Below, one piece after another: positions 17,730 through 26,777 of a DNA stretch of 64,000 bases (its first letter is position 1; every line of letters begins with the position of its first letter). The DNA is taken from NCBI GenBank assembly GCA_004322275.1, contig SCTA01000015.1, forward strand, positions 1 through 64,000, given 5' to 3'. The DNA comes from a bacterium. Its GTDB lineage: Bacteria > Desulfobacterota > Deferrisomatia > Deferrisomatales > BM512. Position numbers and translations under genes: made by a program. Below the pieces are notes generated by a model, which saw only the letters and a program-made list of their open reading frames with translations, did no database searches and had not been told where the DNA came from.

Positions 17730-19514
17730 ATGACCGCCGACAAGAGAAATACAGCAATCTGCCTGGTTTTGCTGGGTGTCCTGACCCTCGCGGTCTTCTG
17801 GAGGACTTCCGGCTTCGACTACGTGAGCATCGACGATTACGAATACATAACCTCGAACAGGATGGTCACCGGCGGCCTTACCGCAGAGGGGGTAAAGGCG
17901 GCCTTCACGAAGGTTTACGAGGGCTTGTGGATTCCCCTGACGTGGGTCTCCTACATGGCCGACGTAAGCGCCTTCGGCCTGAAGCCCTCCTCTTTTCACA
18001 CCACGAACGTCCTTCTGCACCTCGTAAACGTCCTCCTTCTCTTCTGGTTTCTGAAAAGCGCCACCGGCTCGCTCTGGAAGAGTTTTTTCGTCACCGCGCT
18101 CTTCGCCGTCCACCCCCTGCGCGCCGAATCGGTGGCGTGGATTACCGAGCGCAAGGACGTGCTCGCCGGGCTTTTCTTCCTGCTCGCCCTCCTGTCGCAC
18201 CTCGGCTGGGCGCGAAGCGGCAAAAAGTACCGCTATGTCCTGACGCTTGTCTTTACCCTTTTGTCGCTGCTGGCGAAGCCGATGGCGGTTATGATGCCGG
18301 CAGCGCTTTTACTTCTCGATTTCTGGCCGCTCGGCCGCTTTCCGAAAGAGGTTTTCGCCGGGGAGCGGGAGGCGTACAGGAAGCTTCTTGTTGAAAAGCT
18401 GCCCTTTCTCGCGCTGTCGGTTGTCTTTGCCTTCTCGACGATGTACGCGCAAGCCGCGGGAAGCGCCCTCGGCCAGGGGAGAGGCTTTTCCACAACTGTA
18501 TTCTACGGCCTCGTAAATGCGTCTAGAGCCTACTGGATTTATCTCGGCAAGACCTTCTGGCCGCTGAACCTGGCTTTCGAGTACCAGGCCGATCTCACGA
18601 ATATTCAAATTCTTCTCGCCGTACCGGCCTTCATCCTGCTTGCGGCGGTGTCGGTGCTTGCCTGGCGCTGGCGCAAAAAAGCGCCGGAACTCGCCTTCGG
18701 CTGGTTCTGGTATTTTTTCGTGCTGCTGCCCGTAAGCGGGGTGGTGCCCTCCGGCGTTCAACGCCTCTCCGACCGCTTCACCTATCTGCCGCACATCGGC
18801 GTGCTTGTCGCGCTTGTCTGGGGGGCCGGGCGCTACCTTGCGGTGACCAGGCGGGCAAAGATAGGCCTCGCCGCGGCCGGGGCCATTATCGTCGCGGGCC
18901 TCGGCGGGCTTTGCTACGTGCAGGCGGGTTACTGGAAAGACACGGCGACGCTCTTTAGCCGCATGGACAGCATGGGCGGCAGGGAATACAGGGTGGCCTA
19001 TCAGGAGTACCTGATAGGCTGCAAGATGTTCAACGAAGGCAAGCCCGAGGCAGCGCTGGAGTTTTTTAGATCGGTAATAAGAAGGAATCCCGACTATCCC
19101 GGCGTCTACATGAACGCTTCCCTTGCAGCATACGACGCCAAAAGGATAGACGAGGCGATGGCTCTGGCCCGGACAGGCGTAAGCAAGGGGGAGACTCTGG
19201 CGGGGCTGGTCCTCGGAAACGGTTACGCCGCGAAGGGACAGTACGGCGAGGCGAAAACCCAATACGAACTGGTGCTGAAGAGCCACCCCGAAAACCTGGA
19301 CGCGCTTTGCAATCTCGCGCAGATGAATCAGGTCTACGGCAACGCCGGCGAAGCAATTCGCCTATTCAACGAGGTGCTGAAAATCGACGGCGAAAACATC
19401 GTTGCGCACGAAAGACTCGCCCGCCTCCTCAACGCGGCAGGCGACACGGAAGGGGCGCGCCGCCATCAGCAGGAGGCGGAAAGGCTCAAATCCCCGGGAA
19501 CGCCTGGACGTTGA
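17730..19514 (+). CDS. TMTC-like multi-pass membrane protein with TPRs (paralogue 3)
   Basis: 594 aa from ATG 17730, preceded by GAGG; a TTG at 17706 is also in frame. It has the family architecture: DYVSIDDYEYITSNRMV, HPLRAESVAWITERKDVLAG, KPMAVMMPAALLLLDFWPLG and GWFWYFFVLLPVSGVVP. About 12 membrane helices precede a C-terminal block of five TPR-like units (residues 420-590). It is more diverged than paralogues 1 and 2 are from each other, and is separated from them by the MetE-like, sigma54-activator and ATPase/TPR genes. Likely GT-C-type membrane protein; substrate unknown. Confidence 0.85.
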   Translation: MTADKRNTAICLVLLGVLTLAVFWRTSGFDYVSIDDYEYITSNRMVTGGLTAEGVKAAFTKVYEGLWIPLTWVSYMADVSAFGLKPSSFHTTNVLLHLVNVLLLFWFLKSATGSLWKSFFVTALFAVHPLRAESVAWITERKDVLAGLFFLLALLSHLGWARSGKKYRYVLTLVFTLLSLLAKPMAVMMPAALLLLDFWPLGRFPKEVFAGEREAYRKLLVEKLPFLALSVVFAFSTMYAQAAGSALGQGRGFSTTVFYGLVNASRAYWIYLGKTFWPLNLAFEYQADLTNIQILLAVPAFILLAAVSVLAWRWRKKAPELAFGWFWYFFVLLPVSGVVPSGVQRLSDRFTYLPHIGVLVALVWGAGRYLAVTRRAKIGLAAAGAIIVAGLGGLCYVQAGYWKDTATLFSRMDSMGGREYRVAYQEYLIGCKMFNEGKPEAALEFFRSVIRRNPDYPGVYMNASLAAYDAKRIDEAMALARTGVSKGETLAGLVLGNGYAAKGQYGEAKTQYELVLKSHPENLDALCNLAQMNQVYGNAGEAIRLFNEVLKIDGENIVAHERLARLLNAAGDTEGARRHQQEAERLKSPGTPGR

Positions 19515-19644
19515 GGCCAATAAAAAGTAGCTCGCGACGTTTGAGCCCTTCACGCAGCCAGAGGGAGACTTGCCAGAGGCCGCTTAACAACCCTCCCTGG
19601 AGACCGGTGTCGGGTAATTTCTGAACTTGTACGCAAAGAGCTTG

Positions 19645-20028
19645 TCAGGGAAGAAGTTCCCGTACCAGCGCCAAGGCTTCTTCCTTATCGTTGGTGCGAA
19701 GGACGTTCATGGTTCCGCTTTCTATCTCGGCTTTGACAATCGCCCCCATAAGCACCCTGCCTTGAAAAGACACTTCAAGCCTTCTGCCGACATTCTCCTT
19801 CGTCAGTTCTCTGAAGACGCGCATTTCCTCGAAATTCAACTCAGCTATAACGGAGTATTTCGGATAATCCGGGAATTTCGCCGAGGAGGTAATCAATATG
19901 CGAGCGGCCAGCAATTTTTCAGGGGTCAGCTCATAATTGACCGTAGGACCTTCCTCGGCAATGGCCGAGGAGACTAAAGCCCCGATTAGAATCAAAACGA
20001 TGAGGCAGATTGTTCTCGCGTATTTCAC
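19645..20028 (-). CDS. exported protein resembling the SecD P1 head subdomain
   Basis: 127 aa from GTG 20028, with GGAGGAG 6 nt upstream. The signal peptide is clear (MKYARTICLIVLILIGALVSSAIAEE, read with Met at the GTG). The mature part (LTPEKLLAARILITSSAKF..., EEMRVFRELTKENVGRRLEVSFQGRVL) matches the beta-alpha pattern of the periplasmic P1 head of SecD (lead-in, N-x-G-R-x-L, then a strand ending in a hydrophobic gate). As a free-standing domain it cannot drive secretion; a binding role is likely. It overlaps the upstream gene by 4 bp. Resemblance is by eye. Confidence 0.7.
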   Translation of the reverse strand: MKYARTICLIVLILIGALVSSAIAEEGPTVNYELTPEKLLAARILITSSAKFPDYPKYSVIAELNFEEMRVFRELTKENVGRRLEVSFQGRVLMGAIVKAEIESGTMNVLRTNDKEEALALVRELLP

Positions 20029-20438
20029 CTGTTCTCCTCCATTCCGGGAACCCATGTAGACTCTATCGTGTAATTGACCAGAAAAGCGTCCGACTCGGTG
20101 CGAACCTCAAAATGCCAAAATAGGGGCTCTGCGCCTCCATTATCAAATCTGAACTCTGCTTCCAGATACGGCAGCAGAATAGCGGCATCCCTTCCGCCAT
20201 TATTCGATGTTATCTCAATTGTGGTCCCGATAGCGTTTACATTTTTAACAGTTATCCAGACCACTTGTCCCAATCTGGCACTTATGCTCGCATCTCTGCT
20301 CCAAACTCCGCTTTCGTACAGGTGCCTGCCGCTTGTCGAGGGGTTGTGAGAGCCTTTATTCGGGCCGACAAACCCCAGACCAAAGGCCTTGAATTTTTCG
20401 TCGCCGGTTGCCGCTTCCGTGTTGTTGAATCCGCCCAT
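20025..20438 (-). CDS. hypothetical protein, predicted beta-sandwich
   Basis: 137 aa, ATG with AAGGAG upstream, rich in beta-strand patterns (VVWITVKNVNAIGTTIEITSNN; FWHFEVRTESDAFLVNYTIE). No signal peptide, membrane segment or Cys is seen. It is translationally coupled to the SecD-P1-like exported protein through a GTGA overlap. I do not recognise the family. Confidence 0.7.
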   Translation of the reverse strand: MGGFNNTEAATGDEKFKAFGLGFVGPNKGSHNPSTSGRHLYESGVWSRDASISARLGQVVWITVKNVNAIGTTIEITSNNGGRDAAILLPYLEAEFRFDNGGAEPLFWHFEVRTESDAFLVNYTIESTWVPGMEENR

Positions 20439-20633
20439 CTTTTCTCCTTTTATCCCGCTTGGAGGAATTTTTCATCACTCCAAAGAGTGAATTTTTTAGA
20501 CATTGTTATGGTATCTCCGAAGCGGGTTCACGCGCCTGGAAATATAAACATTATTTAGCCAGTGATTACGGTGAGTTATAATATTTTGGGTTCATGAGGT
20601 TTTATTTGGGCGTTTAGCGGGTAGTGACAAAAG

Positions 20634-20719
20634 CAAAAGGGCCAAACCGCTCGCGCGACTTGGCCCTTTCTTTATAGTGGCGTCCCCAAGGGGATTGAAC
20701 CCTGTCGTCGGCGTGAAAG
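20634..20719. repeat. left direct repeat (att-like), decayed 3' part of tRNA-Glu plus terminator
   Basis: These 86 bp match 25359-25446 (88 bp), which covers the terminator and the 3' half of the intact tRNA-Glu. Two single-base deletions fall in the T-arm region here (GGGATTGAACCCTG versus GGGATTTGAACCCCTG). Such a pair is what integration at a tRNA 3' end leaves. The tRNA copy itself is non-functional. Confidence 0.85.
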
Positions 20720-20940
20720 AATGAGCGGAAACTTAATCTATTCCTGAATTATCTAAGAGCACTTGCAATATTCGCCAGTGATTCCGCTGCGATAATTTTT
20801 TTCCGAAATTCAATGGCGGAGGCAGGTGCCCAGATATTAAGGTAGCCCAGACCCTTTAACGCAGAAAAACACGTAGTTGATGCGTCTCCTGCCCGGTCTT
20901 CATGCCGTTTGATGCCATGTGTTTAATCAATAAAGTGGTT

Positions 20941-21939
20941 TTATGCCGTCGCAACGGCCATTTGGCGCAAGTTCGTGATGTCCCGCAGTGGCGGGGCTCC
21001 GAACAGGCGATTGTATTCGCGGCTGAATTGCGAAGGGCTCTCGTATCCGACCTGAAACGCCGCGGATGAGGCGTCCAGATGTTCCGACAGCATTAAGCGC
21101 CTTGCTTCCTGAAGACGGAGCTGTTTCTGATATTGCAAAGGGCTAAGGGCGGTCATCGAGCGGAAGTGGTGATGAAAGGTTGACGCGCTCATGTTGGCTT
21201 TTGAGGCCAGATCGTCAATGCGAAGCGGCTCCGTGAAATTACCCTTCAGCCATTCGATCGCCCTCGCCACCTGTTGACTCTGACTGCCCGCCGAGGCAAT
21301 CTGGCGCAGGCGCGCTCCTTGTTCCCCGACGAGCAAACGGTAGATTATCTCGCGCTGGATTATGGGCGCAAGTATCGGTACGTCTCTTTCGTCGCCGAGA
21401 AGGTCGATTAAACGTGTAAAGGCTGTAATGAGATGCAAAGTTGCCTCGCCGGTCGCCATTCCGCGGTCTGACCGCTGCGCGCGCGGCGGGGGAAGATTGC
21501 TGTCCACCATCATCTGAGAGATCTCGCGCAGGTCGAGCTTCAGCCGAAGCCCCAGGTAAGGCTTCTCCCGGCTCGCATCGATAATCTGCACAACCGTGGG
21601 CAGATGCACCGACGTAACGAGATAGCGGTGCGCGTCATACACGAAGGTGTCTTCTCCCAGCAGGACGCGCTTGGCCCCTTGGGCTGCCACGCAAATGCTG
21701 GGTTCATACATGCCGCTGATGGGCTCCGTCGGCTCGTCCCTCCTGAAAAGCGACAGTCCCGGAACAGCGGTTACTTGTTGCTCGCCTCCATCGGTCCATC
21801 GGGCAATGCTCTCCCGGAAGACCGCTAGCGCAGTTTCAGTGTTATTGTTCTCTATTTCCCTCATATCTTCTCCATTTTTCATGTCTTTTGCTCGACATGA
21901 GCCTACCTGGCCCCGCTCCTCGTGACAACACCTATCCAA
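20941..21939 (-). CDS. AraC-family transcriptional regulator
   Basis: Up to 332 aa; the true start is probably internal, near MKNGED or MREIEN at about residues 20-26. The N-terminal AraC_N-type domain (LSLFRRDEPTEPISGMYEPSICVAAQGAKRVLLG) is characteristic of the subgroup often found beside oxidoreductase genes. Two HTH motifs follow in the C-terminus (RIDDLASKANMSASTFHHHF and SSAAFQVGYESPSQFSREYNRLFG). It is divergent from the DUF362/AKR/flavodoxin genes and probably regulates them from the 21940-22077 intergenic region. Ligand unknown. Confidence 0.92.
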   Translation of the reverse strand: MDRCCHEERGQVGSCRAKDMKNGEDMREIENNNTETALAVFRESIARWTDGGEQQVTAVPGLSLFRRDEPTEPISGMYEPSICVAAQGAKRVLLGEDTFVYDAHRYLVTSVHLPTVVQIIDASREKPYLGLRLKLDLREISQMMVDSNLPPPRAQRSDRGMATGEATLHLITAFTRLIDLLGDERDVPILAPIIQREIIYRLLVGEQGARLRQIASAGSQSQQVARAIEWLKGNFTEPLRIDDLASKANMSASTFHHHFRSMTALSPLQYQKQLRLQEARRLMLSEHLDASSAAFQVGYESPSQFSREYNRLFGAPPLRDITNLRQMAVATA

Positions 21940-22077
21940 GGTTCCGCACGATTAGGCAAGAATAGAACAGTATCGGTCTACCTGCCTTCACTCGCCATGA
22001 GTTAGCTTTTAGCCGGTGATGAAGGAGCCGGACACTCCTGGTGATTAGGATCGCCTATTCTTGGAGGGTAATGAAGA

Positions 22078-23055
22078 ATGTCAGAGCAAATATCGCGTCG
22101 CAGATTTCTGAGAAACAGCGTAGTAGTCCTGGGAGCCGCCGCCCTGTCGGTCAACGGCCTTGGCAAGGTGTTTGCAAGGGAGCCTGATAAATCCAAAGTA
22201 TTCTTTACGAATGAAATAAATCCAGACGGCCTGTTAAGGGTCTATTCAAAGATCAATCAGGGCATCGCCGGTAAAGTAGCGATAAAGATGCACACCGGCG
22301 AACCGAACGGACCGAATATCCTGCCGCGGGACATGGTCAAAGCACTGCAGCAGCAAATCCCGAACAGCAATCTGGTGGAGACGAACACCCTCTACAAGGG
22401 TAAGCGGTATACTACAGCGGATTATCGCGAAACCCTGAAGATCAACGGCTGGGATTTTTGCACCGTGGACATCATGGACGAGGACGGGGGTGTGATGATC
22501 CCGGTAAAGGGCGGGAGGCATTTTACGGAAATGTCGGTCGGCAAGAACATGCCGGGTTACGACTCGATGGTGGTGCTGACCCACTTCAAGGGGCATGCAA
22601 TGGGCGGCTTCGGCGGTTCGATGAAGAATATCGCCATCGGCTGCGCCGACGGGCCGGTAGGCAAAAAAATGGTGCACGCCGCCCCTGATAATGACGATTA
22701 CCAGAGCTGGCTCAAGGGCGAACCCTTTCAGGAGAACATGGTGGAGTCGGCGAAAGCCACCATAGATCATTTCGGCAAGAGGATCGTTTTTATAAATGTG
22801 CTGCGCAATATGTCCGTTGACTGCGACTGCGCTGGCGTCAGCGCCGCCCCGGTAAAGGCGCGCGACATAGGCGTCCTTGCCTCCGCCGATCTTCTGGCCG
22901 TCGATAAGGCCTCCATCGACCTTGTCTATAAGTTGCCCGAAGAAGAGCTTCACGACCTCAGGGAGCGCATCGAGTCCCGTCAGGGCCTGCGCCAGCTGTC
23001 ATACATGAAAGAAATGAAAATGGGTAACGACCAGTACGATTTGATCGCGGTCTAA
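22078..23055 (+). CDS. Tat-exported DUF362-domain protein
   Basis: 325 aa. A twin-arginine signal is evident (SRRRFLRNSVVVLGAAALSV). The mature part contains VAIKMHTGEPNGPNILPRDMV, the HFKGHAMGGFGGSMKNIAIG segment typical of DUF362 proteins, and Cys residues (DCDCAG) late in the domain. Many DUF362 proteins carry additional 4Fe-4S motifs, which are absent here. Tat export suggests folding with a cofactor before export. First gene of a rightward cluster; biochemical function unknown. Confidence 0.88.
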   Translation: MSEQISRRRFLRNSVVVLGAAALSVNGLGKVFAREPDKSKVFFTNEINPDGLLRVYSKINQGIAGKVAIKMHTGEPNGPNILPRDMVKALQQQIPNSNLVETNTLYKGKRYTTADYRETLKINGWDFCTVDIMDEDGGVMIPVKGGRHFTEMSVGKNMPGYDSMVVLTHFKGHAMGGFGGSMKNIAIGCADGPVGKKMVHAAPDNDDYQSWLKGEPFQENMVESAKATIDHFGKRIVFINVLRNMSVDCDCAGVSAAPVKARDIGVLASADLLAVDKASIDLVYKLPEEELHDLRERIESRQGLRQLSYMKEMKMGNDQYDLIAV

Positions 23056-23301
<246 letters not shown>

Positions 23302-23380
23302 AAGTCTCGGCTTACGGTCGTAGAGTTGACAAGAATGATGCTCTTGAGCTGATAAGAACCGCTAATGGAGGAACCACGAC

Positions 23381-24589
23381 ATGAATAGCACACAAAACGA
23401 CTGCGCGCTTGAAGGCGGCCCCGTCACACTGGATCGACGGAAGTTTCTTGTCGCAGGAGCAGGACTAGCCGCAGCCGCGTTGCTGCCTCATATTTCTGCT
23501 GCTGCGCAATCTCTGGAGGGTTCTGCTGCCATCGGGAGCACAGGCGCTGTCCGTCCTCCTCAGTCCTCGATCCTCGGGAGCCGCAAGCTCGGCAAACTCG
23601 AAGTGTCGAGCATCGGACTCGGCGTTCAGAACATGAGCCGCAAATACGACACCACAGTGCCTTACCGACCGGAAATGATTAAGGTCATCCGCGCCGCTTT
23701 CGATAGTGGCGTCACTTTCTTTGACGCGGCAGAGGCGTACGGTCCCTTCGAGGTGGAACGCATCTTGGGTGAGGGGGTGGCTCCTTTCCGCGATAAGGTT
23801 GTGATCGCAACGAAATTCGGCTGGAACATCGATCAGGAAACCGGCAAGCGTCTTCCGGGACTTAACAGCCGCCCGGAGCATGTCAAGCTGGTAGTCGAAG
23901 CCATGCTCAAGCGCCTTCGGACTGATCGCATCGATCTTCTTTATCAGCACCGAGTCGACCCGGAGGTCCCTATTGAAGACGTCGCCGGTGCAGTCAAGGA
24001 GTTGATGGGTCAAGGCAAAATACTGCATTGGGGCCTTTCCGAGATGGGGATTCAGACCCTGCGGCGCGCTCATGCCGAACAATCCGTCACCGCAGTCCAG
24101 AGCGAGTATTCCATGCTATGGCGCGGACCAGAGAAGGAAGCGATCCCGACGTGCGAGGAACTTGGCATAGGCTTTGTGCCTTGGAGTCCCCTCGGTGTCC
24201 AGTTCCTGACTGGTTGGATCGATGCAAGCACCCGGTTTGCTCCCGGTGACTTTCGAGGCACTGAGACCCGGTTCGCGCCGGAGAATCTGCAGCAGAACCT
24301 TGCGCTCGTTGAAATGCTGAAGAAATGGGCTGAACGAAAGAGTGCAACCCCCGCGCAAATTGCGCTGGCCTGGCTGATGGCACAGAAGCCTTGGATCGTG
24401 CCGATCCCCGGAACGACACATGAGGAGCATATGCGCCAGAATATCGGCGCTGCTGCTGTTAGTTTTACCCCTGCCGAACTGACTGAATTGAATGAGGCTG
24501 TAGCAACGATCGAAATCCTGGGGCAGCGCCTCCCGGACGCAGTACAAGCTTTTTCTGATGTAGAAGCTCCCCTAAGGAACCCGAAATGA
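23381..24589 (+). CDS. Tat-exported aldo/keto reductase
   Basis: 402 aa, ATG with GGAGG 9 nt upstream. A twin-arginine-like leader is visible (DRRKFLVAGAGLAAAALLPH). The AKR barrel follows: LGKLEVSSIGLGVQNMS, FFDAAEAYGP (catalytic Asp and Tyr), VIATKFGW (Lys), LLYQHRVDPEVP (His), VQSEYSMLWR and WIVPIPGTT (NADP-binding C-terminus). It would reduce aldehydes or ketones with NADPH. A Tat leader is unusual for a nicotinamide enzyme; these leaders may be vestigial in this subfamily. Its last 4 bp overlap the flavodoxin gene. Confidence 0.92.
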   Translation: MNSTQNDCALEGGPVTLDRRKFLVAGAGLAAAALLPHISAAAQSLEGSAAIGSTGAVRPPQSSILGSRKLGKLEVSSIGLGVQNMSRKYDTTVPYRPEMIKVIRAAFDSGVTFFDAAEAYGPFEVERILGEGVAPFRDKVVIATKFGWNIDQETGKRLPGLNSRPEHVKLVVEAMLKRLRTDRIDLLYQHRVDPEVPIEDVAGAVKELMGQGKILHWGLSEMGIQTLRRAHAEQSVTAVQSEYSMLWRGPEKEAIPTCEELGIGFVPWSPLGVQFLTGWIDASTRFAPGDFRGTETRFAPENLQQNLALVEMLKKWAERKSATPAQIALAWLMAQKPWIVPIPGTTHEEHMRQNIGAAAVSFTPAELTELNEAVATIEILGQRLPDAVQAFSDVEAPLRNPK

Positions 24590-25107
24590 AAAAACTGATC
24601 GCGTTCTACTCCCGTCCGGGAATGAACTTCGTGAATGGCAACATCGTGAATCTGCCGGTTGGAAATACGGAAGTAGCCGCTAAAATTATCCAGAACCTGA
24701 CGGGCGCTGATCTATTCAGGATCGATACCGTTATGGTATATCCGGTCGGCTATGAAGAAACGACCGAGGTGGCGAAGGAGGAACTGCGCCAAAATGCCCG
24801 TCCCGAGCTCGCGGGACATGTGGAGAACATGGGGGACTACGGCGTGATATATCTAGGATACCCCAACTGGTGGGGGACGATGCCGATGGCAGTTTTTACT
24901 TTTCTGGAGGAGTACGACTTCGCAGGAAAAACAATAATCCCTTTATGCACCCACGAAGGTAGCGGGATGGGTCGCAGCGAAAAAGACATTCGGAAGCTTT
25001 GTCCTAACGCCAATGTACTCAAAGGACTCCCTGTAAAAGGAAGCAAGGTCCAAAAAGCCGATGACGAAATTGTTAGTTGGCTCAAGCAATTGAGGGAAGT
25101 TAACTGA
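24586..25107 (+). CDS. flavodoxin-like protein
   Basis: 173 aa, ATGA overlap with the aldo/keto reductase. The flavodoxin-like fold is shown by KKLIAFYSRPG.NFVNG (phosphate loop, variant of SxTGNT), VIYLGYPNWWGTMPMAVFTFLE (isoalloxazine loop) and IIPLCTHEGSGMGRS. Family members bind FMN. The pairing with AraC and AKR genes recurs in many genomes and suggests a small reductive detoxification unit; this is from general knowledge. No export signal. Confidence 0.92.
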   Translation: MKKLIAFYSRPGMNFVNGNIVNLPVGNTEVAAKIIQNLTGADLFRIDTVMVYPVGYEETTEVAKEELRQNARPELAGHVENMGDYGVIYLGYPNWWGTMPMAVFTFLEEYDFAGKTIIPLCTHEGSGMGRSEKDIRKLCPNANVLKGLPVKGSKVQKADDEIVSWLKQLREVN

Positions 25108-25149
25108 TATTCACGTATTTGATGGCTGTAGACGGAATCCGGGAGGGCC

Positions 25150-25310
25150 TCAAGGTCTGAATCCATAAGCCGCCGCTCCTTTCTCAAAATAAGTGCTGCT
25201 CCTGGAGCTTCACTGGCAATCGGCGCGAACTCCTCAATTGGATGCGAAACCAGGCACTCGCCGCTAGCGGCAGTCAAGGGGCCGGACTATTTTCAATTAC
25301 CTAAGCCTGC
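25150..25310 (+). pseudogene. possible Tat-leader gene remnant
   Basis: The frame through 25168 reads SRRSFLKISAAPGASLAIG, an apparent twin-arginine leader ending near IGCE. No start codon is available after the in-frame TAG at 25129, and no domain follows. It is probably the leftover start of another exported redox protein, decayed at the island's right end. Confidence 0.4.
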
Positions 25311-25358
25311 AATTTTGCATTCATAATGCAAATTTACACGAGTCGGATACGGAAAAAA

Positions 25359-25446
25359 CAAAAGGGCCAAACCGCTTGCGCGATCTGGCCCTTTCTTTAT
25401 AGTGGCGTCCCCAAGGGGATTTGAACCCCTGTCGTCGGCGTGAAAG
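25359..25446. repeat. right direct repeat (att-like) covering tRNA-Glu 3' half and terminator
   Basis: 88 bp nearly identical to 20634-20719. It starts before the tRNA terminator hairpin and ends within the anticodon arm, so the intact tRNA is on this side of the island. Confidence 0.85.
25361..25396 (-). terminator. rho-independent terminator of tRNA-Glu
   Basis: Read on the minus strand, AAAGGGCCA ... TGGCCCTTT forms a 9-bp stem followed by TGTTTTTT, shortly after the tRNA 3' end. It was duplicated along with the tRNA half in the left repeat. Confidence 0.8.
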
Positions 25447-25480
25447 GCCGATGTCCTGGGCCGGGCTAGACGATGGGGAC
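25403..25480 (-). tRNA. tRNA-Glu (anticodon TTC)
   Basis: The minus strand gives a full cloverleaf: acceptor GTCCCCA pairing with TGGGGAC, anticodon arm CGGCC-TTTCACG-style loop with TTC, T-arm AGGGG-TTCAAAT-CCCCT, and an encoded CCA end (25403-25405 on the plus strand as TGG). Its 3' half is the target of the island described above. Confidence 0.93.
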
Positions 25481-25769
25481 GTTTTTTTCGACTAGCAGCG
25501 AAGATATTTCTTGCCCGTGCCCCGCTGATGGAGGCGGGATAATACGTTATTCCAATTCCGTTGTGAAGAGAAAAATTCCCGCGCCGCCTCTTTTTTGATA
25601 ACTTCACCCGCGCCGGGGGTTTTCGCCGGTCTTCGCGCCTTTGTGGCGGTTGTTGACAGCCGCCCTCCCGGCTTTTAAACTGCGGGTAATCATCGAGCTG
25701 CGCAACTATGCTGCGTGAGCTTTGGCCGAGGGAGGCTGCAACCTTGAACCACTCTTTTGGGGCGTGACG

Positions 25770-26777
25770 ATGCGTTTTCTAAGGACAAGAGCGCAGAGGT
25801 TTATCCTCGCGGCCTTTATTTTGCTCCTCGCCCTTTCGAGCTGGTTCTATGTAAAGGTGTCGAACTATTACAACGCCGAAAGGGTGCTCGCCGCCCCTGT
25901 CTATATCGACGTTACCGAGGGAATGGGCGCGAAGTCGCTTGCGAAACTGCTGGCGAAGTCGGGGGCGGGGCCGTGGGAGCTGGGCAACACCCTTTCCATG
26001 CGCCTTTACGGCAAGCCTTCGGGTTTCAAGGCCGGTCACTACTCCTTCGCGGGCACGATGACGCTCAGGCAGATGCTTTCGGACATTTACGCCGGGCGCG
26101 TCTCTATGGTGGACGTGACCTTTCCCGAGGGGTACACCCTTCGCCAGATGGCCCCGATACTCGAAGCGGCGGGGGTAACCGGCGCTGCCGGTTTCATAGC
26201 TGTCGCGACCGATCCCGCTACCCCGAGGCGTTTTGACCTGCCCGGCGACAGTCTCGAAGGGTTTTTGTTTCCCGACACCTACCGCTTCGCAAGGGGGCTA
26301 AAGCCCCTGAAGGTCGTCGAGGCGATGGTGGGCCGTTTCAAGGTCGTAGCGAAGGAGCTGGGCTTCATCGGGCGAGGTGACCTTTACCGCACGGTGATTC
26401 TCGCCTCCATCATCGAGAAGGAGACGGGGAAGGGAGAGGAAAGGCCGCTAATCGCCTCCGTCTTCGAGAACAGGCTTAAGATCGGGATGACCCTGGGCAG
26501 CGATCCGACGGTCATCTACGGAATCCCCGATTTCGACGGGAACCTGCGGAAGGTGGACCTCCTTCGGGACGCGCCTTATAATACATATGTAAGAAAGGGG
26601 CTGCCGCCCGGCCCCATCGCCAACCCGGGAAAAGAAAGTTTACAGGCGGTGCTGAATCCAGCCAAAACCAAGTATCTTTATTTCGTCGGCAAGGGCGACG
26701 GCAGCCACTATTTCTCCACCTCCCTTGCGGAGCACAACAGGGCGGTCAGCAAATACCAGTTGAAAGGTAAAAAGTGA
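25770..26777 (+). CDS. mltG: endolytic murein transglycosylase MltG (YceG-like)
   Basis: 335 aa from ATG 25770. One N-terminal membrane helix (FILAAFILLLALSSWFYV) precedes a LysM-like segment (VYIDVTEGMGAKSLAKLLAKSG) and the YceG catalytic domain. The hallmark motifs are present: FPEGYTLRQMAPIL, LEGFLFPDTYRF, the catalytic Glu in ILASIIEKETG, LGSDPTVIYG, and YNTYVRKGLPPGPIANPG. It cleaves nascent peptidoglycan strands at the periplasmic face of the inner membrane. The stop overlaps the next gene's GTG start. Confidence 0.95.
   Translation: MRFLRTRAQRFILAAFILLLALSSWFYVKVSNYYNAERVLAAPVYIDVTEGMGAKSLAKLLAKSGAGPWELGNTLSMRLYGKPSGFKAGHYSFAGTMTLRQMLSDIYAGRVSMVDVTFPEGYTLRQMAPILEAAGVTGAAGFIAVATDPATPRRFDLPGDSLEGFLFPDTYRFARGLKPLKVVEAMVGRFKVVAKELGFIGRGDLYRTVILASIIEKETGKGEERPLIASVFENRLKIGMTLGSDPTVIYGIPDFDGNLRKVDLLRDAPYNTYVRKGLPPGPIANPGKESLQAVLNPAKTKYLYFVGKGDGSHYFSTSLAEHNRAVSKYQLKGKK

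Noticed and set aside
19515-19644. Possible further type A repeat copy
   Set aside because: Only a short similarity (CTCGCGACGTTTGAG) and no inverted terminal repeat.
25293-25607. 104-codon frame across the tRNA-Glu
   Set aside because: Overlaps a tRNA with a complete cloverleaf, so not coding.
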